Assembly (NCBI GenBank): GCA_963457665.1
Contig: OY735209.1
Span: 4,519,081 to 4,583,080 of the forward strand
Origin: Thysanoteuthis rhombus
Taxonomy: Eukaryota; Mollusca; Cephalopoda; Oegopsida; Thysanoteuthidae
Direction of reading: 5' to 3'
DNA: 64,000 bases
In this document: positions 34,653 through 46,189 of the stretch, piece by piece
Numbering within the stretch: position 1 is the first letter of the stretch
Layout of the letters: each line of letters starts with the position of its first letter
The notes under the pieces: generated by a model
What the model was told of the DNA's origin: nothing
What the model saw: only the letters and a program-made list of their open reading frames with translations
The model's database searches: none
Translations under genes and position numbers: made by a program

Positions 34653-34765
34653 TTTTTCTTTTATTACGTAACGGTGAAGTGTTCATCCAATAGAATTTTA
34701 GAAAATTATCCCAATGATTGGTATATATAAGTTTTCCTTTCATGCCAGAATATCTGTAAAGAACA
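34653..34765 (-). promoter_or_regulatory. Splice acceptor and 5' UTR of gene 4 coding exon
   Basis: On the minus strand gttctttacag ends at 34754. The inferred exon starts at 34753 with ATATTCTGGCATGAAAGG, matching ATGTTCCAGCTTGAAAGA at 23265 and GTTTTTCAACTTGAAA at 2595. The UTR is 101 bases long. Confidence 0.62.
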
Positions 34766-35129
34766 AAAGATTCTTTAGTATTTACGAAAAGATGAAGTAC
34801 TTCGAGCATTGCAATAAAATCTTGTATATCTTACCTTTTCTTTGATATACAAATACTTATTAATACAATACATGCAATAATGATTTTTTCCATTATTAAT
34901 CGATAACTTATAGATATCTCCAAAGATTGGCTCAGTCTGACAGAGTCACAATAATGAGCATCAAGGATAACTACTATGGCCCGTGACAATTTCTTGCTAA
35001 CCATTGCTGTGACAAATACCCAAGAACTGATAATTTCTCCATTGGTTTTGATGACACTACAATTCAAGATTCTGGCTTGGATTTTTTTACGAGGAGAAAC
35101 TCAGAAACCTATATTGGATATCCCCCAAA

Positions 35130-35640
35130 AATATGAACAATGAAAATTTCAAAAAATTTTTAATTGCATTGATATTTTTAAATGAAATTTTAATTGTGCA
35201 AACTACAGGTCACTGAAGGTTTTCCACAAAATTTCAGCTCTTATGCTTCCGTTGTTTGACCACACAAATGATTTGAAAAATTTTGAAACTGGAATTCAAG
35301 TGGTTCTTTCTTCCTGCTTGTTGACACACTGTTGAATAAAATTAACCCCTCTACGTTTGACCTCAACATTGGAAACATTCAAAGAATGTGCCATTTTATT
35401 TTTCCATCTGATGATTGGATGTGATGTACAGGAGGCAAATCAGCCAGCGAGTCTTATTGCCTCAGGAGAAACTAAGCTCTTCCAAATTGTGGTCAAACAA
35501 TTTTAGAAGATTCTTAATGGATCTAGAGTTTCTCAAGTTGAAATTTCAGTTTTCAATGCAATAAAAAGTTATTTTGAATTTTCATGTTTGCTTTTTTTTT
35601 TGAACACGCAAAACAAAATAGGTTTAAGAGAGATTCAACA
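35130..35640. repeat. Block D, copy 2 (first intron of gene 4)
   Basis: Match to 16010-16540, same orientation, about 0.5 kb upstream of the gene 4 start (2.2 kb upstream in gene 2). Both end in a T-run followed by gaacac. No protein is encoded. Confidence 0.65.
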
Positions 35641-36495
35641 ATATTATAAAATTAATCATCTGTTCATCCATGAATGTATTATTTTGAACACCTTCCACAA
35701 AAATTATTTTTATCGTAATTGTAGTAAAAAATCAAGCAAGTAAACACCAACTAAAAAAATGGACTTTTGGACTAAAATAAAACAATTATAAGAAGATTCT
35801 TCTTGCGAGCCACCAAATGGATTGTGCAACATTGGCTCCAATGCACCATTTTTACTACTACTCATATGCACACGTGGAAATCAAACTTTTCTATCACTTT
35901 TTGTATTTCTTAGTCAGAAAGTCACGTAGAACTCATATTATAAGGAATGAGACAACATATGCACAGCAAATAATGCAGATATGCACGTGTTGCATAAGTA
36001 GAAGGTAGATCCATGCACAAAGCCACGGTATGCAATATGCATGAGCACCTTTATGACAGCATGGAGCCTTCCCGTACAGGATGCACAATGTTTATGTAAC
36101 AATGATTCAGGGAGGTCAAGGAGTACTCTCCCAATGTGGGTCATAATTCATACTAATACATCTGGGTATATGTTTTTAGTTTGCTACTGCACCATTGTGA
36201 GAACTTTGATACCTATGACTGACCTTACTCTTTAAATTGTAACCACAGCTCCATTATGAGCCTTAAGAATGGAAAAAAATGTTCCTCCAAAAATTTTGTC
36301 TCCTAAAAGATTTTCTTTCAAAAAGACTGAAAGTCTCTCCTTGAATTGACTATTGACAATGAAAAATTAAATTTCTCCTATTCTGACGCTTAAAATTGAA
36401 AAATCTTCTCCGACAATTGATGAGTGACGATTGCTGCCACTTGATTTTGAACCCCAAAATAGAAAAAAGATTACCCCCTCGATTTCAACCCTTAA
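35641..36495. other. Presumed intron of gene 4, no gene recognised
   Basis: A less AT-rich stretch at 35810-36240 carries a minus-strand frame (35938-36144, 68 residues) and a plus-strand frame. Neither resembles a known family; it may be part of an unrecognised mobile element. Confidence 0.3.
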
Positions 36496-36499
36496 AATG

Positions 36500-36615
36500 A
36501 AAATTCTCAAATCTATCATTGTCCCTCCAATTGGAAGAACCTCACCACGAAATTGAATGGTTCTTATAGAATAAAGTGTACATAATTCCGCAAACATACA
36601 TTTATTGTGAAGTGA
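36500..36615 (+). repeat. Repeat F, copy 1
   Basis: Word order cctccaattggaagaacctc, acc-cgaaattg-tggttct, gtacataattc, tttattgtgaa recurs at 37050-37160 and 38435-38545 in the same orientation. Spacing is about 550 and 1,390 bases. Confidence 0.55.
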
Positions 36616-37049
36616 AGTGGACAAATAGTCTCAGTTTACAGAGCAGTTTTTAAAGCTTTCTCTTCCTTTCACTCACTCATAAAAAAATTCTGTGCAGAAT
36701 CAGGATTAAGATATACTTGCCATGTCATGATTGATGAAAATGGTAAAAATGAAAAGTGATTATTTAGCTTTGGCCAGGCAACAATAGAGCTATCATCTGA
36801 GGCAATAGAAAATATGAAAATTACCACTGCCCCAGTCTAACAACGCATGAAAAATATTGATGAATGGAAGTAGTATAGTGATCGACAAAAAATATCTAAA
36901 TGAAAGTATAAGGGATTGCTTGGGGTCACCCAGTCACGAAAGAAAAATTTGAAAATTTTTAGGCTGAGAAAACATTTTGTTCTTTGATGAGCTGAATTGT
37001 TTTTTAATTGAAACCACTACCACACTGAAGTCATTATTCCAAATTTTTA

Positions 37050-37160
37050 ATGATTCCGTCGATACCTCCCCGATTGGAAGACCCCCAGCTCAAAATTGGG
37101 TTGTTCTCATAAAAAAAATAACTTATACATAATTCTCCGAGTGACCAGATTTATGGCTGT
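37050..37160 (+). repeat. Repeat F, copy 2
   Basis: cctccccgattggaagaccc, then ctcaaaattgggttgttctc, then tacataattctccgagtgac. Best-preserved version of the repeat. Confidence 0.55.
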
Positions 37161-37624
37161 GAACTCAATTTGAGGGCACCTCTGTTCGCCATTAAGCTTG
37201 ATGTTGTCATTTCTTTCATATAACTGCACTAGATTGGAGAATGCAAAATCACACTATAATAGAGGACACCAGTATCAATATATTGAAAGCATCTTTGATT
37301 TGTACTATACATATGAAATACAATTGCTCATCCAAAATTAGGTAAAAATAAGTAATCGGACCCTCCAGAGTTCTGCTACATCGTAACATTCTATATAGAT
37401 CAGCCCCACTTGGAAATACATGTTTTGGAATGAATCAAGTTAAGGAGATTAAGCACAATATTTCAAAGCTGTGGTTTTGTTTGATGGAAGAGATGGTCTA
37501 GTTGAGCAGACTGTATACACTGTAAACAGAAACCCAAGGCAAAAATAAAATTTGTAAAACTTTTAGTTTAGAAGAGGATTTCTTCAATGGATTTTATTTT
37601 AAACAAAAACAATGGTGACGGTGG

Positions 37625-38170
37625 AAAATTCCTAGATCCGCCTCAAAATGTCTCTCATATTATCCACCTTCCACAAAATTTCACTGAAATTCATTAAGAA
37701 CTTTAGGAGATATTGTGCTGTATACATACATAGGCAGTGCAGGGGAGGTGACCATGAAACTAAGTGGAATTTTTTTCGTAGTGCATGGCACACCCTTTCA
37801 CAAAAATTTGATGAGAACTTTTGGAGATATTGTGTTAAATACATATAGCTACGATGTTTGGGAGATGACTGTGGAAAATTCTTGGACCTACTATCCACCT
37901 CAAAAAAACTTGAACACCCTGAGATTGTGAAAAATTCCTGAATCTGCCTGAAAATTTGAACACTTTTTTCTTAGTCCAATAACCCAGCATTCCATAAAAT
38001 TGAGATTCTTTGAGAACTTTGAAATATTTAGATGTGTACATAAAACTGGAAAATTCTTGGACCAGCCCCCAAATTTTAACACTTCTTCCATAACCCATTG
38101 CCTACCCTTCTACAAGATCCCATCGAAATTAATTCAGATATTTCAGAGAGATCAAATGGACTGAATGCAA
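37625..38170 (+). repeat. Repeat E array, left cluster
   Basis: Three or four degenerate units built on cttccacaaaatttcactga then aattcattaagaactttagg and agatattgtg, alternating with tagatccgcctcaaaat-type words. Plus orientation. The open frames through it (for example 37632-37898) are by-products of the repeat. Confidence 0.6.
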
Positions 38171-38434
38171 TGGTCTAGTTCCGCATCATATTTGTAAGGT
38201 TAATTAAACACTTCTATAAAAAGACAATGTAACGGGTGGGAACCAATGACGTTTATTCCATTCTCCAAATTAGAGCACCGTAAAGATTAAGGGCTAGAAA
38301 AAATCTCCATTCAATGTGCCATTTCTGCTTGGTTACACTTATATACACATATGTATACATGCAGAAAATTTATCATTATTTCAAGGATTTAGAAACATTA
38401 TATTTGGGTGAAAAATTTATTGCAAATCTCAAAA

Positions 38435-38545
38435 AGTCTATCATACCTTAAATTTGAAGAACCTCACTTCATAATTTGGTCGTTCTAATGAAAAGAAAAA
38501 GAAAGTACGAAAAACTGAGTGAATAAATTTATTATTGTAAATGAA
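38435..38545 (+). repeat. Repeat F, copy 3
   Basis: ccttaaatttgaagaacctc, then acttcataatttggtcgttc, then gagtgaataaatttattatt. Confidence 0.5.
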
Positions 38546-38689
38546 AGGAAATAACCCAGGTTCGTAGTTTGTATCATATTTAGAAGTTTACAAAACGTGT
38601 CTGTTCCAGTACATGTTTTAATTGTAAACAGAGAAGAGTATTTTGTTAGAAAATCTTATGGAAGAATAAAGCCATGAAATTTTTCAACA

Positions 38690-39045
38690 AAATACCCTTT
38701 TCATAGGAAAGTTCATTCAAAAATGAATACATCCCTAAACTTTGATTGAAATTTGCCCATTAGCATATTTTCGAAGGAATTTTGGAATACGTGTGAAAAT
38801 TGGACTGAAATTTCCCAATGCTATTTCTACTAGTAGTAAATTGGGTCACAAATGTAAACAAGTTTTCAAATCCGTTTTTTTCCGGTTTTATTCTGTTTAC
38901 AGAAAGAAATATTACTGATGATCTTCAGCAGCCTCTCTTCTCTAGATAATAACAAAGGTCACTACGATACAATTGATAAATTTCAAGTTACACACGTTTT
39001 AATTGACACATGTAGCTTCGCCCAAAATCTACGAACAGGAAGTCC
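38690..39045 (-). repeat. Block C, copy 2 (upstream of gene 4)
   Basis: Match to 6590-6960, same orientation, about 4 kb upstream of the gene 4 coding exon and just inside the presumed intron next to the type B module. Confidence 0.6.
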
Positions 39046-39379
39046 ACAAATACAAAAAACCCACAACTCGTTTTTAGTTGAAGCCGGCTGAGAATCCAAC
39101 GTTTTATGACGAGAAAAATTTTCTTTTTTTTAAATCGAGTCATAAAAATACGTAATTTAGATGCATCACAGCCGCAGTGGTACTTTTTCAACCAATTAAA
39201 TAAATATTATGTAAGAAAAAAAAGAAAAAAAACCTGCTCAAAAATGAGACACACACCAAATTCAACGACAGAATCCAAAGATGAAATGAGAATTTAATCA
39301 AATAAGTCTATTATGAAAATATTTAAAATCAATTTAAACTATAAGAATTTAAAAAATAAAAAAAATCATTTTGATAAAG

Positions 39380-39665
39380 TTGATTTACGGGACAGGGAAA
39401 TGAAGAAGACATCAAACACCATTCTTGTTTTTGAATGGAATTGACACTGAATTTCATAGATAGGAACTATCAGTCATATTTCCTTACTTACCTTTCGTAT
39501 AATGAGGAAGAAGTTGAAATAAGTTGTTGATGTAATTGCCCGACTTCTTTGTTGTCAAATTTCTGTCGTCTGAATTCGGTCGTTTTGTTTGGATTTTTCA
39601 GTCAATTTACCACAATCAGTTCATTCAATCGAACTTCATGAAAAATGGATTCAAAGACGGACAGA
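39380..39665 (-). promoter_or_regulatory. Type B promoter / first-exon module of gene 4
   Basis: Matches 56690-56965 upstream of gene 5. On the minus strand the inferred exon ends ATACGAAAG at 39492 and is followed by the strong donor GTAAGTAAGGAAATATG. Upstream in the exon are shared words around gaattcggtcgttttgtttgg (plus-strand reading) and tgttgatgt-attgccc. The intron side shares catcaaac and atagataggaa-tatcag. Promoter plus untranslated exon is inferred; the distance to the coding exon is 4.7 kb. Confidence 0.58.
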
Positions 39666-39954
39666 AACAAAATGCAACACGTCCCGTCCCGTCTTATCAT
39701 TTGGAGGAAACTATTTCGTAAGATGACTCGACAGGAAAAAATGTTGAGCGGTGTTGAATAACAATCTGTCTCTTTTGAAAAGATGGGTATTTCAAGTCAT
39801 TATTTGGATTAGGTAAGACTCAAGAAAAGACCGATATTTGGTAAGGGAGATAATCGACGAATACGCTGTGACTGTTCTGTTGAGAGAATATTGAATAGTT
39901 AACAGAGGCTAGATTTTACCGATGCGTAAGTGATGTTATTTTCGATTATATTTT

Positions 39955-40045
39955 CAGTAAGGTTAGTATTTAGGCTGAGTGGGTAGGCTTGGAATGGAGG
40001 TTAATAGGTAGGTTTGGAATTATGTTTAGTAGGTAATTCAGGGGT
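39955..40045 (-). repeat. Degenerate minisatellite (aacctaccta type)
   Basis: Plus-strand reading shows repeated ggtaggttt/ggtaggctt, ttagta and ggaat words; the reverse complement matches the unit at 53330-53470. Confidence 0.5.
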
Positions 40046-41455
40046 TCGGTTTAGACATACATTTTTGACATTAAGTAACTGCGATGCTCTTTGATTTGAG
40101 CAAATTGCTGTCTATTAATCATTTTGTTTCTTTCCATAACAAATTTAATGAAATACAGTTTCGATTGATCAAAGTTTTTTGCTTTCTTTTCTTTCATTGA
40201 ATTTCTTTGAAATCAAGCAACTTTTGGCCATTTCTTCCATAAAAAAATCTAGCCATTCTCAACCATCCAAAAATGGCCAGTTTAAAGATTTGGCCGGTAA
40301 ATAGTAGCAGCCATAGTGTCTCTGTGGATAATCTACCTTGCCAAATACCAACAATTAGTTGAATATTAGTTGAATTTAAATTTTTACCTTTTTTAATCTT
40401 TTTTTGTCAAACACTTAGGAGAGGAAAATAAAGTCAACTCACTAACAAAGATGAAAAGTTCAGACTCTCAGTTAAGACTAAAAAGGGAGAAGTTTAAAAT
40501 GATGGATTGAGAGAGATAAAAGAAATGAAGAAAGAAAGGGGAAAAGAGAGAGAAACAAAGAGAGAAAACAGAAAGCTATGGATATTATATTGAATTATCT
40601 TGTGTCGCTAAACAGATTCTTTGTATTGGAATTTATTACTTTTGCTTTCTTTTCTTTTACTATAATTATTTCTTTTTCATCTCAACTCTTCTTAGCCCAA
40701 ACCATCCATAATATGAACTTGGAATTTCTTGGGAAAAATATTTTTTAGTTCTTTGAAAATTCGGTTTAGTGGCTGGAAAAGTTGCGTTAAGAGTGGAGTT
40801 TGACCCTGAATCAGCCAGTTTTATTTCAATTTAAAATCAACAATGATTTCACATGCCTATTACAGTGAATTTAAAAAACTAAAAACTCCCTTGAATTCCA
40901 TCAGGTGCTTTTTTTCTGGAAGAAAACCAGAAAAAATCTTGTCAGAAACCAGAAGGATGTCTTGAACAAAGACCTGTTTTACAAAAAAAAATAAAGTATT
41001 GAATCTCACTCAGAGAACTTTCAATAATTGCATCGAAAGAATCTTTTGAACTACACCAACTTTGGCATCTAAATCATTCTTTCAAATATCAGTTATTTTT
41101 GTAATGTTTGAAATTTATAGTATCTGCTATAGAATTGATCCATACATGTTGGTTCTATCAATAACTTTTGATAGAGTCACGTGTGAAGATATACATTCAA
41201 AACTTGTTACCCATCAATTTCGTCATGATAATCTTTGCATTATCAACAAGAAAGAGGGTTCTAGAAAATTTTCATCTAAGAATTGTGTAGACAATCTAAA
41301 CTGGGAGGTTATTGTGATTGAATACTTGTTAACTATGACAAACCATGAGATTTTGCATCAAGAAAATTTAGCTGAATTTACACTCTAATTAAAAAATTTC
41401 ACCAAAATCAGGGGTGCAGGAAAAAAATCGGGGGTAGGATGGTAGCTTTTCTGTA
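40046..41455. other. Intergenic, no gene recognised
   Basis: Contains an AG-rich stretch at 40480-40575. The 108-residue frame at 41062-41388 lacks an ATG start, is AT-driven in composition and matches nothing I know. Confidence 0.35.
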
Positions 41456-41459
41456 AGAG

Positions 41460-41725
41460 CATTTTACTTTTAGCTAAAAATGGCCAAAATCGGCTAAATT
41501 ATTTCATTTCCTGCTAACTTTATTGCTAAAAATGTTTTATATACTCATTTAAAGTTGATTTATCAAATCAAATAGGGCTACAGAACAAGATATTAAAGAG
41601 AATAAAACATTTACTTTTTCTTAAATTACTAATTATTTTCAAAAACTGGCCAGATTTTCAGCTATTGTAGATATTTATCAAATACATTGGGAGAAAAATA
41701 ACAGCCAGCAACACTGCATTGTCTA
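41460..41725 (+). repeat. Repeat G, copy 1
   Basis: Matches the reverse complement of 59115-59405: ggctaaa-tcggc, ctaact-tattgctaaa, tgttttatatactcattta, gagaataaaac-attactttt, cagattttcagctat. It ends near gccagcaacactgca, and cagtgttgcca words also occur elsewhere (18470). About 270 bases, non-coding; probably a short interspersed or MITE-like element. Confidence 0.55.
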
Positions 41726-43099
41726 CTTGGATTTATGCAAGAACATTTTGTCTTATTCTTTAGCTCACTAATCCCTGGTCCAGTTGGTGGTTTTTCAATT
41801 GGAGAGGAAATGAATTTGACGAAACACAGAAGTTTGCTACTCTACAGATTGAAGTAATGAATTATTGGGGGTAAGGGCTCTTCTACCTATAAAGTATAGA
41901 GAACTCTTGTTGCTATGAAGAACAAACCATACTCAGCAACAGAGAGACAACCACTAAAATCTCTCATTCACAGCAAATCATGTATTTATGTTCAAAGCAA
42001 TGAATACAAAACAAGTTGGAGAACTTGAAGACGCTTAAGCATAATACGCAAGGCACTTATTGTCATTTAAATAGTTTCTTTCCTGATTTACCACAGACCA
42101 TGTCAGATTAACTCTGGGGATCCCTCAAAAGACTTCCCAAATGAAAAAATGGGGAAAACCTTTTGAAATATAAATAAAGTAATCACAAGTAGACAACAAT
42201 AAACATTATTTTGTATCTTTGATTCATGTTTGTTAAAATATTTGGTATCTTCAAGACGAGGCGATATTATTTCTGAACGGATCAACATCAGTTTCTGTAG
42301 AAGAAATTTTTTCAATAAACTTTTGTATTTGCATTTTCCTTCTGTAATGAATTCTTTGGAAATGAAAATGAAAGTGTGTGCAGTGTGTTAAAGGTAAGTT
42401 TTGTTCACTATATATTTTGTTGATCTTTCGTAATGAGCTACTTTACATTTAACAGTATCTAATTCTCAGGTAATAATACTGAAATGGCTGTCCATTTATT
42501 TGATTTAAGTTATCTTTGTGTTCTCAATCAAATGTCACAGTTTTTTTCAAACAATGTAATACTTACTGTTGATATAATGTTCATTGTACAGAAATCTTTC
42601 CATAACTTTTGTTTCATTTTGAAAGATGAAAAAATTTCATTTTATGGTTTAGTATTGTTTTTATTTTGAATCACATATATATGTGTGCACCATAATCTTT
42701 AATGGATTAGTGCCATTAAAGGTCTTAATCTGGTCCTGGCACCATCTATTGTCTTCATTAAACCCTGCCTCATATTTTCATCTCTCAGTTCCTGTGGCAT
42801 TTTAGCTGAAACATGTTTAATGAAGTTGCAACATCTGTGCTTAAGAGAATCATTTACAATATCCAGTAATGCTCATTCTTTCTAGCTGAAAAAAATAGCA
42901 AACACAGTGCAAAAATGACAATGACTTTCTCCATAATAGCTGTAGTAGACTTCACTTTTCAATATCTCTCAGTTACTGTGCTCTTTCTACAGAAAAAAAA
43001 CATTTGTTACATTTATCAGTGGTGGTCAAAATCGGAGAGGGGGGGTGACAACATCAAAGGGGGTTGGACCAAGAGCACTGACTAAAAAACTTCAAATAG
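41726..43099. other. Intergenic, no gene recognised
   Basis: AT-rich. Nothing beyond short frames. Confidence 0.35.
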
Positions 43100-43320
43100 T
43101 TTCTTGGTAATCTTTTTCATCGATCAATCCATATGAAACCTCAAAATTTTCTCATAGAATCTCAATGAAATATTGAAGGAGGGTGGACAATGGGGGTGAG
43201 AAAAAGTTGGTTGAATTTTGGGGTGGGTCCAGGAATTTTTCTTTGAGAGATATTCCCGCTTATTTTCTTCACACACTTTTGCATATGTTCATGACTGTCC
43301 ACATTATATACCCAGCTCAA
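43100..43320 (-). repeat. Repeat E, isolated units
   Basis: Contains tctcatagaatctcaatgaa, then gttgaattttggggtgggtc, then caggaatttttctttgagag and catgactgtccac. This is the minus-orientation form seen at 46.2-47.7 kb. Confidence 0.6.
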
Positions 43321-45660
43321 TTGATTACAATCAAAATTTGTTGAAGGATAAACATTAAAACATGGGGAAAAGTGATTAAATTTTAAATATAAATACGTTC
43401 ATGGAAATTGAAAACTAAAGATGAATAAAAGTGTCAGTAAGTGCAGTCTCATGCCTTCACATTGGACAATATGGGAGAATCATGATGAACAATGAATAAT
43501 GTATTCATACAAAAGGATCACCAACATTCTTGATATCCTGGGGAGAGAGCCAGTTCTGGAAAGAAGTGGTGCTGTGAGTTGCCACCACAAATAACATCGA
43601 CCATAGGCCCACTACTGGCATTTATTCTGAGTCAAGAGAAATTACATTCTCATTAGACATAATAACAATTACAGGCTCTTTTTTTATGTCAATCACAGCA
43701 GCTTTTTTTCTTTTAAGACTATAAATTCAGCTTTGTCTACGCAAGCAATGAAGTCATTATGTCTGAATTAGCAATCATAATAGTATGTTGCCATCTTGTT
43801 GACAAAAGACACTTATCTTGAAAAGTGAATTACACCTCAATTGTGAATCTCAAGAAAATACTCCCTTTAAATCTCTTGTGATCACTTTTATTCAACATTA
43901 GTGTAAATACATGTTAATTCAGATTCATATTCTGATTTTTTCAAAAATATGAACAAAAATATTTAAATTCATCCATTGTACACTTGGAAGTAAATTCCAA
44001 AATATCATTTTCTATACTTTTTACACATAGGCAATAACAAAATAATACCCCCTAGTCACAAACAAAAATCATTGCACTGTTATTTGTCACTATTATTCCA
44101 GAAAAATAATTCCTATGAAAGTGGTCTGAAATGACACATTTTCTACCTACATTTGGTAAAAGTTGAGTTCATAAACGTGAGCCAGGAGCATAACTCAATT
44201 AGGACAGAGAGGTATCCCATTGACTACAAATTCTTGAGGTATCATCTCCCCATTTACAGATATTGGCATTGATGTGCCTTAATGATACTCATGTTACCAC
44301 AATATAGGAACCTGTGTATTCTATCTGCAAACAAAAATGCTGTCGTACATATCAGCTTGATTTTGATCTGACTTCAACTTTGCTAGGATGGAAAATTTTT
44401 GACATTGGACGTAAAATACCAATGACATTACTCAGGGTGATGATTGTGTATAATTCATTATATTTACAGTCAATACAAATTTAAGAATTATTCTATGATT
44501 ATAGTTGTAATTTTTTTTCATGGACAACTCATTATACTTTCTCAAACATGTACTTTTAATTCCATGATTTTTTTTGAAAGATTAACATGTTAATGTTAAT
44601 CTTTTGAAAGAAATGCACCAATTTAATTCATTCATTTAAAGTGTTACTTATGTTACATTAACATGTAATAATACATATGTCAACTGATAAGAATTTTTGA
44701 GTTAACAAACAACTAATTTTTTTTCAGGGATTCAGAACAGGATATTGTGGAATTTGGTGTCATTTGCAGACTTTAAATTAACAAGTTATCTCACTCCTTG
44801 TGATGTCATTCAGTATCTTTGATTTCACCCTTAGAAGAACATGATGATCAGTACGCTTCACTTGCAGGATTTTATAAAGCTCACTTGACACAGTAGTGTA
44901 ACATGATGAGACCAAGGCTCAAAATTGACACTGTTCTGTCATTCCAGAGGTGATAGAAAATGGGCTTTTAGTAATTTTGATTCAAAACTTAATCTTATAT
45001 TATGGAGAACTTTCATACCTCCATATATCCTTCTGTCTTGGTCCCTTCTACCAATACTTTCAGGAAGAGGAAAGTTAAAAATTATATATTCACATACGTA
45101 TACTCCCACTGGATATGTATGTAAATATCTTGTTTTTCAATCCCCTCCACCTCTGCATATAATGACCCTGTAGAAGAAGTGGTAATTCAATGCAGGGTTG
45201 CCAATTTGGCAATTTCATAGACAAATTCAGCCTTTTTAAAAAGCATTAGGCCACAAACTTTTTGGTTTGGATATATCTATTTTTCCTTTTGTTTTTTTTT
45301 TTAAAAACAAAACAAACTGAAATGAAACAAAACCATGACAGAAACAGCTACATAACTATTATTAGTAGTAGTAGTAATATTTTTTGTACTCGCCTGAAGG
45401 TTGATGGGCAGGTTGATCTAGAAGTGAAACTCTCTGGTACATTATATTCACATTATTCAGTTATAATTTTTAGAGGAAGGCTCTTAGCAACTAGGTAAAA
45501 CCATATCAAAAAGAACTTCCAGATTGAGAAAAAATCATTGGTTGCCAGTTTTTCTATGATATCTGAGGGCATCCATTTTGAAATTAAAAAATGAACAACT
45601 CTGAACATACATATCCTCCAACTATGAGTGAGGCATTATGCATGAAGACATCCCCAAATT
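43321..45660. other. Intergenic, no gene recognised
   Basis: AT-rich without supported features. The frame at 44925-45173 (82 residues) is not recognisable. Confidence 0.35.
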
Positions 45661-45664
45661 CAAT

Positions 45665-45750
45665 CGTTCATTTTGTAGACCATTACGTTCTGCAAAATTT
45701 CATTGAGAACTCATGGAGATATTGTGTAAACAGACAGGAGCTTAGATACC
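45665..45750 (+). repeat. Single unit of repeat E
   Basis: ctgcaaaatttcattgagaa then ctcatggagatattgtgtaa and acagacagg. Confidence 0.55.
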
Positions 45751-46163
45751 ATTATCAGGATTTATAAAATTCAGTATTTCAAGGGATTCGTGTTTGGAAT
45801 AAACTTATCTATAGCAAATGCCTATCATCACAGATCTATGATTAGCACAAGATCTCCATTTTATTGTGAATGATAGCAACTCAGATCTCTCTGTGAAAGA
45901 GGGTTTTAATCTTGCAATAGAAAACTTGTCTTGCAATGGATAACTATTTCTTTCCACCTCTTGCAACAGTTAAAGGGTTAATACTACATTCCATGGGTAA
46001 ATACGTCAGTATGATGACGTTAAGCATTTTTGATAATTGATATGTATGGGTTGGAATCTGGAAAATGATAGGTCCTAAATGGGTACTAGGTTAATGAGTA
46101 TTTACGTTACTGTACATGTACCCCGGGTGGTAATCTCCAATGGTTTTCTCGAGAATATATATT

Positions 46164-46181
46164 AAAAAAAAAAAAAAAAAA
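46164..46181 (+). repeat. Poly-A run of 18
   Basis: Eighteen consecutive A at the left border of the repeat E array. It could mark the end of a retroposed copy, but no SINE or LINE body precedes it. Confidence 0.7.
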
Positions 46182-46189
46182 TGGTAATA

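Noticed and set aside
41062-41388. 108-residue frame as a gene
   Set aside because: No ATG start, AT-driven composition, no motif, and no conserved copy in the window.
45965-46140. Terminal sequence of a piggyBac-like element (ttaaagggttaa word)
   Set aside because: Only one end-like word was seen, with no partner end or transposase. Too weak to call.
46164-46181. Poly-A run as the tail of a processed pseudogene or LINE
   Set aside because: The sequence before it shows no coding remnant, RT motif or tRNA-like head.
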